This document shows, one piece after another, positions 16,693 through 25,948 of a DNA stretch of 33,177 bases. Every line of letters starts with the position of its first letter. The first letter of the stretch is position 1. The notes beneath the pieces are model-generated. The model did no database searches. It saw nothing but the letters and a program-made list of their open reading frames with translations, and had not been told where the DNA came from. The position numbers were made by a program, and so were the translations under genes. This DNA is from Castellaniella sp. (lineage in GTDB: Bacteria > Pseudomonadota > Gammaproteobacteria > Burkholderiales > Burkholderiaceae_B), in NCBI GenBank assembly GCA_027324645.1, contig DAHVSI010000137.1, positions 1-33,177 on the forward strand. Reading direction: 5' to 3'.

Positions 16693-17897
16693 GTCTGCAA
16701 TAGCCGGCAGGCGTGGTGCGCTACCACCCATTCTTCATTGGTGGGCTCAACCCCGACCACCACGTTGCTGTCGGCACCAGAAATAATGGAGGCATTGACC
16801 TGGTTGGCTGAGTCATCCAGGTCAATGCCCAGAAATGCCAGCTCCCGACAAATGCGTTGGCGCATAAAGGCGCTGTGCTCGCCCACCCCGGCCGTAAAAA
16901 CCAGCATATCCAAGCCACCCAGGATGGCTACCAACGCACCCACTTCGCGCACCACACGGCGCACATACAAGTCCAGTGCCAGCCGCGCGCGCTCGCCTGT
17001 TTCACCGGTATCATTTTCGTGCGTCACGATCACCCGCGGCTCAGACGAAATGCCCGACACCCCCAGCAGACCCGAGCGATGGTAAAGTACCTGTGCCACC
17101 TCTTCGAGTGACAGCTTTTCAATCTCCATCAGATACAACACCGCCCCGGGGTCCAGGGCGCCGGTACGTGTCCCCATCATCAGACCATCCAGTGCAGAAA
17201 ACCCCATCGTGGTTGCCACGCTTTGCAAACCCTGCATGGCGCACAGGCTGGCGCCGCTGCCCAAATGCGCCACAATTGTCCGACCCTGTGCAGCCTTGCC
17301 ATGGCGTTCGGCCAGTGCAGTGGCCATGTATTCATACGACAGGCCATGAAAGCCATAACGCCGTATGCCACGCTGCCACGCATCAAAAGGCAGGGGCAAC
17401 ATCTGTTCGATTTGCTCGATGGTGTGATGAAAGCAGGTATCAAAGCAGGCAATTTGGGGTAGATCGGGCCGCTCCGCCAGCAGAATCTCCATTGCCTCCA
17501 GCGCAAAAGGCTGATGCAGTGGCGCCAGGGGAATATAACTTTTCAGGTCCGCCAGTACCTCCTGGTCTACACGAACAGGCGAAAAATACTTGCTGCCACC
17601 GTGCACCACGCGGTGCCCCACTGCACTGAGCTTGCGCGAACCCAGTCGCTCCAGCACACGCTGACGAATTAACGCCAGGCCACTGCGATACGGATGGGTA
17701 TTGTCAAGCTGAACGCGGTAAGGCTCAATGCCCGTTTCACCAAAGTCGGGCGCTGGCCCGCCAATGCCCTGCACTTTACCGTTCCACAATGGTTTGCGAG
17801 GCAGTGGCTGGGCTGAGGCGTCAAAGACGGCGAATTTGATACTGGATGAGCCGCAATTCAGCACTAGGACAAAATGTTCATTCACAGCATGGTTCAT
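16689..17897 (-). CDS. ackA: Acetate kinase
   Basis: AckA interconverts acetyl phosphate plus ADP and acetate plus ATP. The 402-residue protein shows the ASKHA-fold motifs: NCGSSSIKF (N14 and the phosphate loop), HRVVHGG (substrate Arg), CFDTCFHHTI (catalytic Asp), AHLGSGASLCAM (catalytic His), TRTGALDPG (transition-state Arg) and the C-terminal PTNEEWVVA with the metal-binding Glu. Length is normal. It lies 45 bases downstream of the MaoC-phosphotransacylase fusion gene, so substrate-level phosphorylation from acetyl (or another acyl) phosphate is the likely joint product. Propionate kinase activity cannot be excluded. Confidence 0.95.
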   Translation of the reverse strand: MNHAVNEHFVLVLNCGSSSIKFAVFDASAQPLPRKPLWNGKVQGIGGPAPDFGETGIEPYRVQLDNTHPYRSGLALIRQRVLERLGSRKLSAVGHRVVHGGSKYFSPVRVDQEVLADLKSYIPLAPLHQPFALEAMEILLAERPDLPQIACFDTCFHHTIEQIEQMLPLPFDAWQRGIRRYGFHGLSYEYMATALAERHGKAAQGRTIVAHLGSGASLCAMQGLQSVATTMGFSALDGLMMGTRTGALDPGAVLYLMEIEKLSLEEVAQVLYHRSGLLGVSGISSEPRVIVTHENDTGETGERARLALDLYVRRVVREVGALVAILGGLDMLVFTAGVGEHSAFMRQRICRELAFLGIDLDDSANQVNASIISGADSNVVVGVEPTNEEWVVAHHACRLLQT

Positions 17898-17942
17898 AAG
17901 CTCTCGTCTTTGTATTCAGCCGGGCCAGGCAACTTGATTCCT

Positions 17943-19361
17943 TCAGGGTGGCGCTGTTCTGTAGTGATGAGCCAGCATCAGGGCAATGGCGCAGGAAGCC
18001 GTGCGACAGGCATGTGAATCGGCCCGGCTGGTCAGGACGATAGGTACTTTGGCACCCAGGACAATCCCTGCACTGCTGGCATCACCCAGGTACATGAGCT
18101 GTTTGGCCAGCATATTGCCGCTTTCCAGGTCCGGGACCATGAGAATATCGGCCTGCCCCGCCACCGGCGACACAATCCCTTTCGTATGGGCAGCCGCAAT
18201 CGAGACGGCGTTATCAAAGGCCAGCGGCCCGTCCAGCATACCTGCGCTAATCTGGCCCCGATCGGCCATTTTGCACAAGGCCGCCGCATCAAGCGTTGCC
18301 GGCATGGTGGGGTTAATGGTTTCTACCGCAGCCAGAATGGCCACTTTAGGCTCGGCCACCCCAATGACCTGGGCCAAGTCAATCGCGTTCTGGATAATGT
18401 CTGCTTTTTGCGCCAGGGTCGGCCGCAGATTGATGGCCGCATCAGTGACGATGAATGGCCGGGGATAGCGGGGCGTTTGCAGCAAAAAACAGTGGCTGAT
18501 GCGCCGCTTGGTTCGCAGCGCCGACCCATTACCGACCACGGCAGCCATCAATTCATCGGTATGCAGGCTGCCTTTGACCAGTGCTTCCACCTTGCCCTGG
18601 CCGGCCAGTTCCACCGCGCGGGCGGCAGCGGCATGGCTGTGCGGGACGTCGTCAATCTGTATGCCTGACAGGTCCAGCGCATGCTCTTGTGCTAGCGCTT
18701 CCAGCCTTGGGCGCGGCCCAACCAGCACCGGCTCCATCAAACCGGCCTGGCGTGCATGCACCGCAGCGCTCAGGCTGGCTTGGTCACAGGGGTGGACTAC
18801 GGCCGCTGGAATGGCCTGCAAAGGCGCGACAGCAGTAAGCAAATGCTGCAAGCTGCTGTCACCCGCTGCATCAAGACGCATATCGGGCAGCGCTACGCGG
18901 GCGCGCTCAACAGGCTGAGTAGGTGCCAGCACCCGAGCCTGGCCACTGACAACGACGGTACCTGCCTGATTGATGCAGGTGCAGTCCAGCGTAAGCGTTT
19001 TGGTTGCTTCGTCGCGCTCAGTGACCGTGACCTGAACAGTGAGGCGATCATCTATCTTGACCGGTGCCTGAAAACGCAGACTTTGACTCAGATAGACCGT
19101 GCCCGGGCCGGGCAGGCGGGTGCCCAGCACTGCAGAAATCAGCGAGCCGGTCCACATGCCATGACCCACAACACCTTCAAACCGCGTGGTGGCGGCATAC
19201 TCATGGTCAATATGCTGCGGATTAAAGTCCCCCGTCTGCAGTGCAAACAGCTGGATGTCTTCAAACGTCAGAGTGCGTTCGATGGCAGCGCTGTCACCGA
19301 TGGCAATCTCATCAAAGACCCGGTTGCGCAGCAGGCCTGGATCAGGGTTTTGTTTGGTCAT
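17943..19361 (-). CDS. Bifunctional MaoC-like enoyl-CoA hydratase / phosphate acetyl(butyryl)transferase
   Basis: A 472-residue fusion. Residues about 15-145 form a hot-dog MaoC domain with the hydratase-2 motif TGDFNPQHIDHEYA, keeping the catalytic Asp and His. Residues about 175-465 form a PTA/PTB phosphotransacylase domain (GPRPRLEALA, VKGSLHTDELM, ISAGMLDGPLAFDNAVS, SPVAGQADILMVPDLESGNMLAKQLMYLG). The second domain converts acyl-CoA and phosphate into acyl phosphate, feeding the acetate kinase encoded 45 bases downstream. The hydratase half may act on (R)-3-hydroxyacyl/enoyl-CoA. This fusion with ackA is known in Bordetella relatives. Whether the true substrate is acetyl- or a longer acyl-CoA is open. 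Confidence 0.92.
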   Translation of the reverse strand: MTKQNPDPGLLRNRVFDEIAIGDSAAIERTLTFEDIQLFALQTGDFNPQHIDHEYAATTRFEGVVGHGMWTGSLISAVLGTRLPGPGTVYLSQSLRFQAPVKIDDRLTVQVTVTERDEATKTLTLDCTCINQAGTVVVSGQARVLAPTQPVERARVALPDMRLDAAGDSSLQHLLTAVAPLQAIPAAVVHPCDQASLSAAVHARQAGLMEPVLVGPRPRLEALAQEHALDLSGIQIDDVPHSHAAAARAVELAGQGKVEALVKGSLHTDELMAAVVGNGSALRTKRRISHCFLLQTPRYPRPFIVTDAAINLRPTLAQKADIIQNAIDLAQVIGVAEPKVAILAAVETINPTMPATLDAAALCKMADRGQISAGMLDGPLAFDNAVSIAAAHTKGIVSPVAGQADILMVPDLESGNMLAKQLMYLGDASSAGIVLGAKVPIVLTSRADSHACRTASCAIALMLAHHYRTAPP

Positions 19362-19422
19362 TGTCAGGTTAAAACGGATCTGAGGAAGAATGGCAAGCTA
19401 CGTCATGAACGGCAGAGTTCCG

Positions 19423-20832
19423 TCAGACCACCTTGCCGGGATTCATGATGCCGGCGGGGTCCAGCGCCTGACGAATAGTACGCATCAGGCTGAGTTCGAC
19501 CGGATCTTTGTAATCGGGCAAAATGCCGCGCTTGAGCTGGCCCACACCATGTTCCGCACTGATCGAGCCGTCGTGGCGTTTGACGCTGTCATAAATAAGG
19601 CCACTGATTGCATCCTGCTGGTCCAGTATTTGGTTGGGTGTCCAGTTAGGGCCCTGCGCGACGTTGTAATGCAAGTTCCCGTCGCCAAGATGCCCAAAAA
19701 TCACATGGATAATACCGGGGAAGGCGTCCTGGAGCGCCTGATTGGTCGTCTCGACAAATTCAGCCATGCGCGATACGGGCACAGAAATATCATGCTTAAT
19801 CGCCGCACCAAACTCGCGCTCGGCCAAAGGAATGCTTTCACGCAAGTGCCACAGGGCATGGCTTTGCGACAGGCTTTCGGCAATGACGGCATCATCAACC
19901 AGCCCGGCCTCAATGGCTTCGCCCAGCACCGCCTCAAAGCGCTCACGGGCGTGTTCCTCGCTTTCGCTGTCGGAGAGTTCAAGCAGCGCATACCAGGGCC
20001 GTTCTGCCGACTCGCCCTCGAAGGGGATACGCTGATCGGGATAGCTCGTGGCAACGGCTTGCAGACAATTACCCGCCATGAGCTCAAACCCTGTCAGGGC
20101 GGGCCCAAACCCCTGGCGGGCCCGGTTGAGCACGGCCGTTGCATCTTGAATACTGCCCAGCGCCAGCAAGGCAGTGCATTGCGCCACAGGTTGCGGATAC
20201 AGCTTGAGCGTGGCGGCGGTAATGATGCCCAGCGTGCCCTCGCTGCCAATAAACAGGTTGCGCAGGTCGTAACCTGTGTTGTCCTTGCGCAGGCCACGCA
20301 AGCCATGCCAGATTTCGCCCTGGGCAGTAACTACTTCGAGCCCCAGGGTCAGGTCGCGTGCGTTGCCATAACGCAGCACCTGAGTGCCACCGGCGTTGGT
20401 GGCCAGGTTGCCGCCAATCGTGCAGCTGCCTTCGGCTGCCAGGCTAAGCGGGAACAGGCGTCCCGCCTCGCGTGCGGCCTCTTGGACGGTCTGCAGAATG
20501 CAGCCAGCCTCGACCACCATGGTGTCGTTATCCAGGTCAATATGCCGGATGCTGTCCAGACGCGACAGTGACAACACGATCGCATTGCCCTGCTGGTCGG
20601 GCGTGGCACCGCCACACAAGCCCGTGCTGCCCCCCTGAGGCACGATGGGCACACCCTTGGCCAGGCACCACCGGACCACACTGGCGACCTCTTGGGTTGA
20701 GCCTGGGCGCACAACAGCCAGCGCCTTGCCAGAGAACCGCTCGCGCCAGTCTGTCAGGGCAGCCTGTGCCTGGTCATCGGTTAATACATGTTGCTGTCCA
20801 ACCAGTTGGCCCAGCTCCTGCAGATGGCTCAT
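19423..20832 (-). CDS. FAD-linked 2-hydroxyacid dehydrogenase (GlcD / D-lactate / D-2-hydroxyglutarate type)
   Basis: A 469-residue flavoprotein of the vanillyl-alcohol oxidase superfamily. It has the PCMH FAD-binding domain (residues about 35-215) with VPQGGSTGLCGGATP, EGSCTIGGNLATNAGG and GSEGTLGIIT, then the FAD-oxidase C-terminal domain with the metal-binding HLGDGNLHYN and EHGVG near the end. The ATG at 20832 has AAAGGA five bases upstream; the open frame reaches 20895 without a better signal. It oxidises a D-2-hydroxy acid and passes electrons to quinone or an electron carrier. Lactate, glycolate and 2-hydroxyglutarate are all possible. It sits 61 bases before the MaoC-PTA gene, so the three genes may form one oxidation-to-ATP unit. 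Confidence 0.88.
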   Translation of the reverse strand: MSHLQELGQLVGQQHVLTDDQAQAALTDWRERFSGKALAVVRPGSTQEVASVVRWCLAKGVPIVPQGGSTGLCGGATPDQQGNAIVLSLSRLDSIRHIDLDNDTMVVEAGCILQTVQEAAREAGRLFPLSLAAEGSCTIGGNLATNAGGTQVLRYGNARDLTLGLEVVTAQGEIWHGLRGLRKDNTGYDLRNLFIGSEGTLGIITAATLKLYPQPVAQCTALLALGSIQDATAVLNRARQGFGPALTGFELMAGNCLQAVATSYPDQRIPFEGESAERPWYALLELSDSESEEHARERFEAVLGEAIEAGLVDDAVIAESLSQSHALWHLRESIPLAEREFGAAIKHDISVPVSRMAEFVETTNQALQDAFPGIIHVIFGHLGDGNLHYNVAQGPNWTPNQILDQQDAISGLIYDSVKRHDGSISAEHGVGQLKRGILPDYKDPVELSLMRTIRQALDPAGIMNPGKVV

Positions 20833-20973
20833 GGTATTCCTTTGAATGCGTATCAGACTTTGTTGAAAGCGGCGGCAGCCCGCCTGTGCAACCATTTATT
20901 TTAGCGCGGGACATGTCAAGCCTGAAAATCAAGCATAATCATGTGAGCCTGTTGTAATCAATCGGACCATCAC

Positions 20974-22365
20974 ATGACTGCAACCATCCCTTTGCCCCCC
21001 TCGGTTTTCAAGGCGTACGACATACGCGGTACCCTACCCGATCAGCTGAATGCGGCCTTTGCCAGACAGCTTGGCATCGCGCTGGCCCAGCAGGCCCGCG
21101 CAGCCCACCTGGAAACCATTGTTGTAGGCTACGATGGCCGCCTCAGCAGCCCGGAACTAGCAGACGCATTGCAGGACGGCATCCGGCTTGGGGGCGTCAA
21201 TACCGTCGACCTGGGCATGGTGCCCACCCCGGTGGTTTATTACGCCACACATGTGCTGGAAACTGGCTCGGGCGTAGCCATCACCGGAAGCCATAACCCA
21301 CCCGACTATAACGGCTTCAAAATCATGCTGGGCGGCAAAACCCTGTACGGCACTGACATCCAGGCGCTGCGCGAGATCATGGCCGCACCGCAGCCGCTTG
21401 AGCACATCGCACCCGGCACGACATCGCGTCAATCGTTGCTGGATCACTACGTCCAGCGCATCAGCGAAGACGTCACACTGGCCAGGCCGCTGCGTGTGGC
21501 CATCGACTGCGGCAATGGGGTGGCAGGCGTGGTGGCCGAACAGCTGTTTACATCCTTGGGATGCGAAGTGGTCCCCCTATATTGCGAGGTAGACGGCCAG
21601 TTTCCCAACCACCACCCCGATCCGGCGGTACCCGATAACCTTCAAGATCTGATCCAGTCTGTGCGCAACGACAGCTGCGACCTGGGCCTGGCCTTTGACG
21701 GCGATGGTGATCGCCTGGGAGTGGTCACCCGCCAGGGCGACATTATCTGGCCGGATCGCCAGCTTATTCTGTACGCGCAGGATGTCCTGACGCGTCAGCC
21801 ACACGCCACAATCATCTATGATGTCAAGTGCAGCCGCCACGTAGGACAGGCTATTCAGGCTGCAGGCGGACAGCCGCTAATGTGGCAAACCGGCCACTCG
21901 CTGATCAAGGCCAAAATGGCCGAAACCGGAGCGGCACTGGGCGGGGAAATGAGCGGCCATACATTTTTTGCCGAACGCTGGTATGGTTTTGATGACGGCT
22001 TGTACGCGGGAGCCCGCTTGCTTGAAATCCTGTCCCGCCACGATGACCCCTCTGCCGTGCTGCGTGCACTACCACAAGACCTGTCAACGCCAGAACTTAA
22101 ATTGCCCATGCAGGAAGGCGAACCGGCCCGGCTTATTGCACAGCTGCAGCAGCATGGACACTTTCCTACGGCGGACAGCCTGGTGACCATTGACGGTGTA
22201 CGGGCCCAGTATGCTGATGGCTTCGGACTGGCCCGGGCCTCCAACACCACTCCGGTGGTTGTACTGCGCTTTGAGGGCGAAACCGCCCAGGCACTGGAAC
22301 GCATACAAGAAGAGTTTCGCCAGGCATTGCACGCCGTCGTGCCAGACGCCACCTTGCCGTTCTGA
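20974..22365 (+). CDS. Phosphomannomutase/phosphoglucomutase (AlgC/ManB type)
   Basis: This enzyme moves phosphate between C6 and C1 of mannose or glucose phosphates, supplying GDP-mannose and UDP-glucose precursors. The 463-residue protein has the four-domain alpha-D-phosphohexomutase plan: FKAYDIRG at the start, the phosphoserine loop TGSHNPPDYNGFK near residue 108, the metal loop AFDGDGDRLG near residue 245, the sugar-recognition GEMSGH near residue 325 and the phosphate-binding RASNTTPVVVLRFEGE near the end. The length equals AlgC. It is 620 bases or more from the nearest polysaccharide gene and on the other strand, yet its product class fits the glycan locus that follows. Confidence 0.93.
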   Translation: MTATIPLPPSVFKAYDIRGTLPDQLNAAFARQLGIALAQQARAAHLETIVVGYDGRLSSPELADALQDGIRLGGVNTVDLGMVPTPVVYYATHVLETGSGVAITGSHNPPDYNGFKIMLGGKTLYGTDIQALREIMAAPQPLEHIAPGTTSRQSLLDHYVQRISEDVTLARPLRVAIDCGNGVAGVVAEQLFTSLGCEVVPLYCEVDGQFPNHHPDPAVPDNLQDLIQSVRNDSCDLGLAFDGDGDRLGVVTRQGDIIWPDRQLILYAQDVLTRQPHATIIYDVKCSRHVGQAIQAAGGQPLMWQTGHSLIKAKMAETGAALGGEMSGHTFFAERWYGFDDGLYAGARLLEILSRHDDPSAVLRALPQDLSTPELKLPMQEGEPARLIAQLQQHGHFPTADSLVTIDGVRAQYADGFGLARASNTTPVVVLRFEGETAQALERIQEEFRQALHAVVPDATLPF

Positions 22366-22433
22366 CGTGTTGGTCGTGCCTGCTCACCTGCCATCCGTAT
22401 TCAATCCACCCTATCCAACAGGAGTTTCCATTC

Positions 22434-23639
22434 ATGAACGCCCGCAGTAGTCCATTGAGCGGTATTCGCGTGCTCGACCTTTCCCGTGTCCTGGCCGGTC
22501 CCTGGTGCACCCAGAATCTGGCTGACCTGGGTGCAGACGTCATCAAGGTTGAACGCCCGGGCGCTGGCGACGACACCCGGCGCTGGGGGCCGCCATTCCT
22601 AAAAGATACCGACGGCCACGATTCCCAGGAAGCTGCCTATTACCTGAGCACCAACCGTAACAAACGGTCGATTACCATCGACATTGCTACACAGGAGGGC
22701 GCTGAACTGGTGCGGCGCATGGCTGCCAAGTGCGATGTGCTGGTAGAAAACTTCAAGGTGGGCGGGCTTAAAAAGTATGGCCTGGATTACGACAGCATCC
22801 AGGCCGTTAACCCTGCACTGATTTATTGCTCCATCACCGGCTTTGGACAAACCGGCCCACTGGCGCCCTTGGCTGGTTACGACTTCATGATCCAGGGTAT
22901 GGGGGGCCTCATGAGCATCACGGGCGAGCGCGACGGCCAGCCCGGAGGCGGCCCCCAAAAAGCCGGGGTAGCGGTATCTGATGTGATGACTGGCATGTAC
23001 GCCACAGTAGCCATTCTTGGCGCCCTGCACGAGCGGCACCGCAGCGGCCTGGGCCAGCACATTGACATGGCTCTGCTGGACAGCCATGTTGCCATGCTGG
23101 CCAACCAGAACTTGAACTACATGACCACAGGCCAGCCGCCAGCCCGAGCTGGAAACGCTCACCAGAACATCGTGCCTTACAAGGTGTTTGCGGCCAGTGA
23201 CGGCCACCTGATTGTGGCCGTAGGCAACGACACCCAGTTTCGCGCATACTGCGAGGTCATCGGTCGGCCCGATCTGGCCGATCATCCCGACTACTGCACG
23301 AACTCCCAGCGCCTTGCCCACCGCGAGACACTCATCAGTCTGCTAGAACACATCATGCTGCAACGGCCGCGTGATGAGTGGATCAGCGCCTTGCAACAAG
23401 CCAGCGTGCCCAGTGGCCCCATCAATAATCTGGATCAGGTTTTTGACAACCAACAGGTCAAGCACCGTCAGGTATGGCAAAACCTGCCGCACCCCCTGGC
23501 CGGCGAAGTCCCTACCGTTGCCAGTCCGATGCGTTTTTCCGATACACCCGTGCAATATCGCATGCCGCCTCCACTACTTGGCGAACACACGGACGAAATC
23601 CTGCGTGAGCTGGGCCTGGCCGACGACAGCCCGGATTAG
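22434..23639 (+). CDS. CaiB/BaiF-family CoA-transferase (class III)
   Basis: A 401-residue class III CoA-transferase, which moves CoA between carboxylic acids without a ping-pong release of the acid. It shows GIRVLDLSRVLAGPWCTQNLADLGADVIKVE at the N-terminus in part, NRNKRSITID, ENFKVGGLKKYGLDY, SITGFGQTGP and the catalytic Asp (D183 in VSDVMTGMY). AGGAG lies nine bases before the ATG. It follows the phosphohexomutase gene after 68 bases, but I see no metabolic link between them, and the acid it uses is not evident; the many annotated relatives cover carnitine, formyl, succinyl and mesaconyl donors. Its stop codon overlaps that of the convergent glycosyltransferase gene. Confidence 0.92.
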   Translation: MNARSSPLSGIRVLDLSRVLAGPWCTQNLADLGADVIKVERPGAGDDTRRWGPPFLKDTDGHDSQEAAYYLSTNRNKRSITIDIATQEGAELVRRMAAKCDVLVENFKVGGLKKYGLDYDSIQAVNPALIYCSITGFGQTGPLAPLAGYDFMIQGMGGLMSITGERDGQPGGGPQKAGVAVSDVMTGMYATVAILGALHERHRSGLGQHIDMALLDSHVAMLANQNLNYMTTGQPPARAGNAHQNIVPYKVFAASDGHLIVAVGNDTQFRAYCEVIGRPDLADHPDYCTNSQRLAHRETLISLLEHIMLQRPRDEWISALQQASVPSGPINNLDQVFDNQQVKHRQVWQNLPHPLAGEVPTVASPMRFSDTPVQYRMPPPLLGEHTDEILRELGLADDSPD

Positions 23640-25948
23640 ACTGACAAATCGCGATAAATAGCCAGTTGCTGACTCACAATATGGGTCAGCCCAAACTCGC
23701 GTTCGGCCAGCGCGCGGCCGGCACGCCCCATGGCCTGCCGTTTATCTGAGTCTTGCGCCAGCGCTTGCACCGCTTCTGCGAGTGCCCCGGCATCACGCAC
23801 AGGCACCAGCAGACCCGTGACATCCGCAACGATGCTGTCACGACAACCCGGTACGTTGGTTGTCACGATGGCCCGGCCACAGGCAGCGGCCTCAATAAGG
23901 GACTTGGGCAGGCCCTCTCGGTAAGAAGGCAGCACGGCAATGTGCGCCGTCTGGTATAGCTCTGCCACATCGTCACACTCGCCCACCCACTCGATCAGGC
24001 CTTCATCATGCCAAGCTTGTACCGTATCCGCTGACAAGCTGCTGGGGTTGCCAGGATCGGGGCTGCCGGCCAGACGCCAGCGAATGGGTGCCCCGGCATC
24101 ATGCGTGATGCGGGCAGCCTCGACAAACTCGCGTATCCCCTTGTCTTCCAGCAGCCGGGCCACACAGACTGCAACGCACGGCTGCGGCGCGGGTTCCGGT
24201 ACGGGAGAAAAATGCGACAGATCCACCCCTGACCCACGCACCATCACTGGCTGCTCGGGGCGGACCACGTTAAGGCGCACCAGCGTGTCGCGATCATCCT
24301 CGTTTTGAAAAATAATCCGGCTATGCGGATGCTTCAATGCACTGCGGTACAGAATTGTCACGGCCGTCCTGACCACATCGAAGCGCCGATTGGCCGTAAA
24401 CACGTATCCCAGACCAGAAATGGCCGCCACATACGCAGGGACCCGGGCCAGTCTGGCTGCGATGCCGCTGTATAAAACCGGCTTGATTGTGACGGCATGC
24501 ACGATGTCTGGCTGCAAATGGCGAAACAGGCGCCACAGGCCAATAATGGAGACAAGCTCGGTAAACGGATTGCGCCCGCTGCGCGACAACCGAATGGCAT
24601 GGTGGCTGAACCCGTGCCGCACAATCTCATGGACCGCGGCGTCCGGCATGGTGGCAATCTGAACGTCGTACCCTGCATCGCGCGCAGCCACAGCCAACGG
24701 CAGCCTGTGCGACAAAAAGAACGCCGGGTTGTTAACGACAATGAGCAAGCGTGTTTGACGGTCTACTTGCAAATGGGGTGCCGGATAGGCCGTGGCCACC
24801 CAGGTCCACACATCGTCCCAATGACGGACCATGGCCTTCAGACTGTATAGGTCATGAACACGCTTGCGAGCCTGGAACTGCAAACGCTGGCCCTCAGGAG
24901 TACCAACCAGCGCAACGGCCTGACTGATTCCTTGCGCCAGCGCCGTTGCGTTGCGGGGCGCCACAACAATGCCATGTTCGCCAACGATGCGTGCCGCATC
25001 CCCCACATCCGTCACCACATTGAGCACGCCTGCCGCCATTGCTTCAGCCACAACGTTAGGGAACCCTTCCGCACGGCTGGACAGCACATGCATATCAAAG
25101 CCCTGCATCAGCGACGGTACGTCATCACGCCTGCCCATCAGAATGACATGGTCCCGCAGGCCAGCGTCGTCGAGCAACTGCACAAGCTCACTGTTCTGGG
25201 TCGTCATGCCCGTGCCGACCAGGGCAAGCCGGCATGAAGGGTGGTCCGGCATGACCTTGGCCATGGCCGCAATAAGGTTGCGATGATCCTTGAGTGGGTT
25301 CCAGCGGGCCACACAGCCGATTATGGTGGTGTCGTCACAGACGTCCCACTCTTTGCGAACGGCCTGGCGCATGTCGTTGTCGGGCTGCCAGGCGGACATG
25401 TCATAGCCGTTGGGCACAACCGTCAGCCGATCATCCTTATATCCCCACGCCCGGTGGATGGTTGCAGCCTGCTCGGCACACGCCACTATGCGCCCCGGCA
25501 GCCATCCCGACACACGAGCGCAAATCCAGGCACACCAGCGTGAGGACCGGCTGCTCAATGCCAAATCGGCACCAGAGTTACGTATCCCCCAGGACACCGC
25601 ACGAATACCCGCCAGGCGCGCCACAATGCCGGCAAGCAGGTCCGCATGGTACATCCACGTCTGGACGACATCGGGCCGATGCGTCCGGAACAATCGAAAC
25701 AGGCGCCACAGGCCCTTCAGGGCTGACCACGGCCCCTTCATGGACAGCGTATGCACAGGTATGCCCGCCTCGCGCAGCAAAGGACCAAAATAGTCCGCCC
25801 CGCCCAGACTGATCACACGATGCTCATGCCGCTGCGACGGGGCAGTAATCAGACGATACAGCACTGTTTCGGCGCCGCCCTGCCCTAATCCGGAGATGAC
25901 ATGGACAACATGCAGCTTGCGGCGGGCCGTTTGTTCAGGACTGCTCAT
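23636..25948 (-). CDS. Double glycosyltransferase: two fused GT4 modules
   Basis: A 770-residue protein with two complete GT-B/GT4 halves. Module 1 (residues about 10-375) starts HVVHVISGLGQGGAETVLYR and has the donor-binding E-x7-E motif in SSRAEGFPNVVAEAMAAG. Module 2 (about 395-770) starts LLIVVNNPAFFLSHRLPLA, resembles PglA/WbpT-like amino-sugar transferases (HAVTIKPVLYSGIAARLA, ISGLGYVF) and has PSYREGLPKSLIEAAACG. Both E-x7-E glutamates are present, so both may be active. The start at 25948 has AGGGG six bases upstream; 25987 in the same frame lacks it. The gene overlaps the preceding GT gene by 14 bases and ends the operon. It probably adds two consecutive sugars; which ones is not readable. 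Confidence 0.9.
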   Translation of the reverse strand: MSSPEQTARRKLHVVHVISGLGQGGAETVLYRLITAPSQRHEHRVISLGGADYFGPLLREAGIPVHTLSMKGPWSALKGLWRLFRLFRTHRPDVVQTWMYHADLLAGIVARLAGIRAVSWGIRNSGADLALSSRSSRWCAWICARVSGWLPGRIVACAEQAATIHRAWGYKDDRLTVVPNGYDMSAWQPDNDMRQAVRKEWDVCDDTTIIGCVARWNPLKDHRNLIAAMAKVMPDHPSCRLALVGTGMTTQNSELVQLLDDAGLRDHVILMGRRDDVPSLMQGFDMHVLSSRAEGFPNVVAEAMAAGVLNVVTDVGDAARIVGEHGIVVAPRNATALAQGISQAVALVGTPEGQRLQFQARKRVHDLYSLKAMVRHWDDVWTWVATAYPAPHLQVDRQTRLLIVVNNPAFFLSHRLPLAVAARDAGYDVQIATMPDAAVHEIVRHGFSHHAIRLSRSGRNPFTELVSIIGLWRLFRHLQPDIVHAVTIKPVLYSGIAARLARVPAYVAAISGLGYVFTANRRFDVVRTAVTILYRSALKHPHSRIIFQNEDDRDTLVRLNVVRPEQPVMVRGSGVDLSHFSPVPEPAPQPCVAVCVARLLEDKGIREFVEAARITHDAGAPIRWRLAGSPDPGNPSSLSADTVQAWHDEGLIEWVGECDDVAELYQTAHIAVLPSYREGLPKSLIEAAACGRAIVTTNVPGCRDSIVADVTGLLVPVRDAGALAEAVQALAQDSDKRQAMGRAGRALAEREFGLTHIVSQQLAIYRDLSV

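Noticed and set aside
19390-20571. A long (393-residue) plus-strand frame opposite the FAD dehydrogenase
   Set aside because: Its length arises from the codon bias of the real gene on the other strand; the translated product shows no domain pattern.
20896-20973. A promoter for the phosphohexomutase gene (CATAAT at 20934-20939)
   Set aside because: There is no acceptable -35 box at the right distance, so I did not list it.
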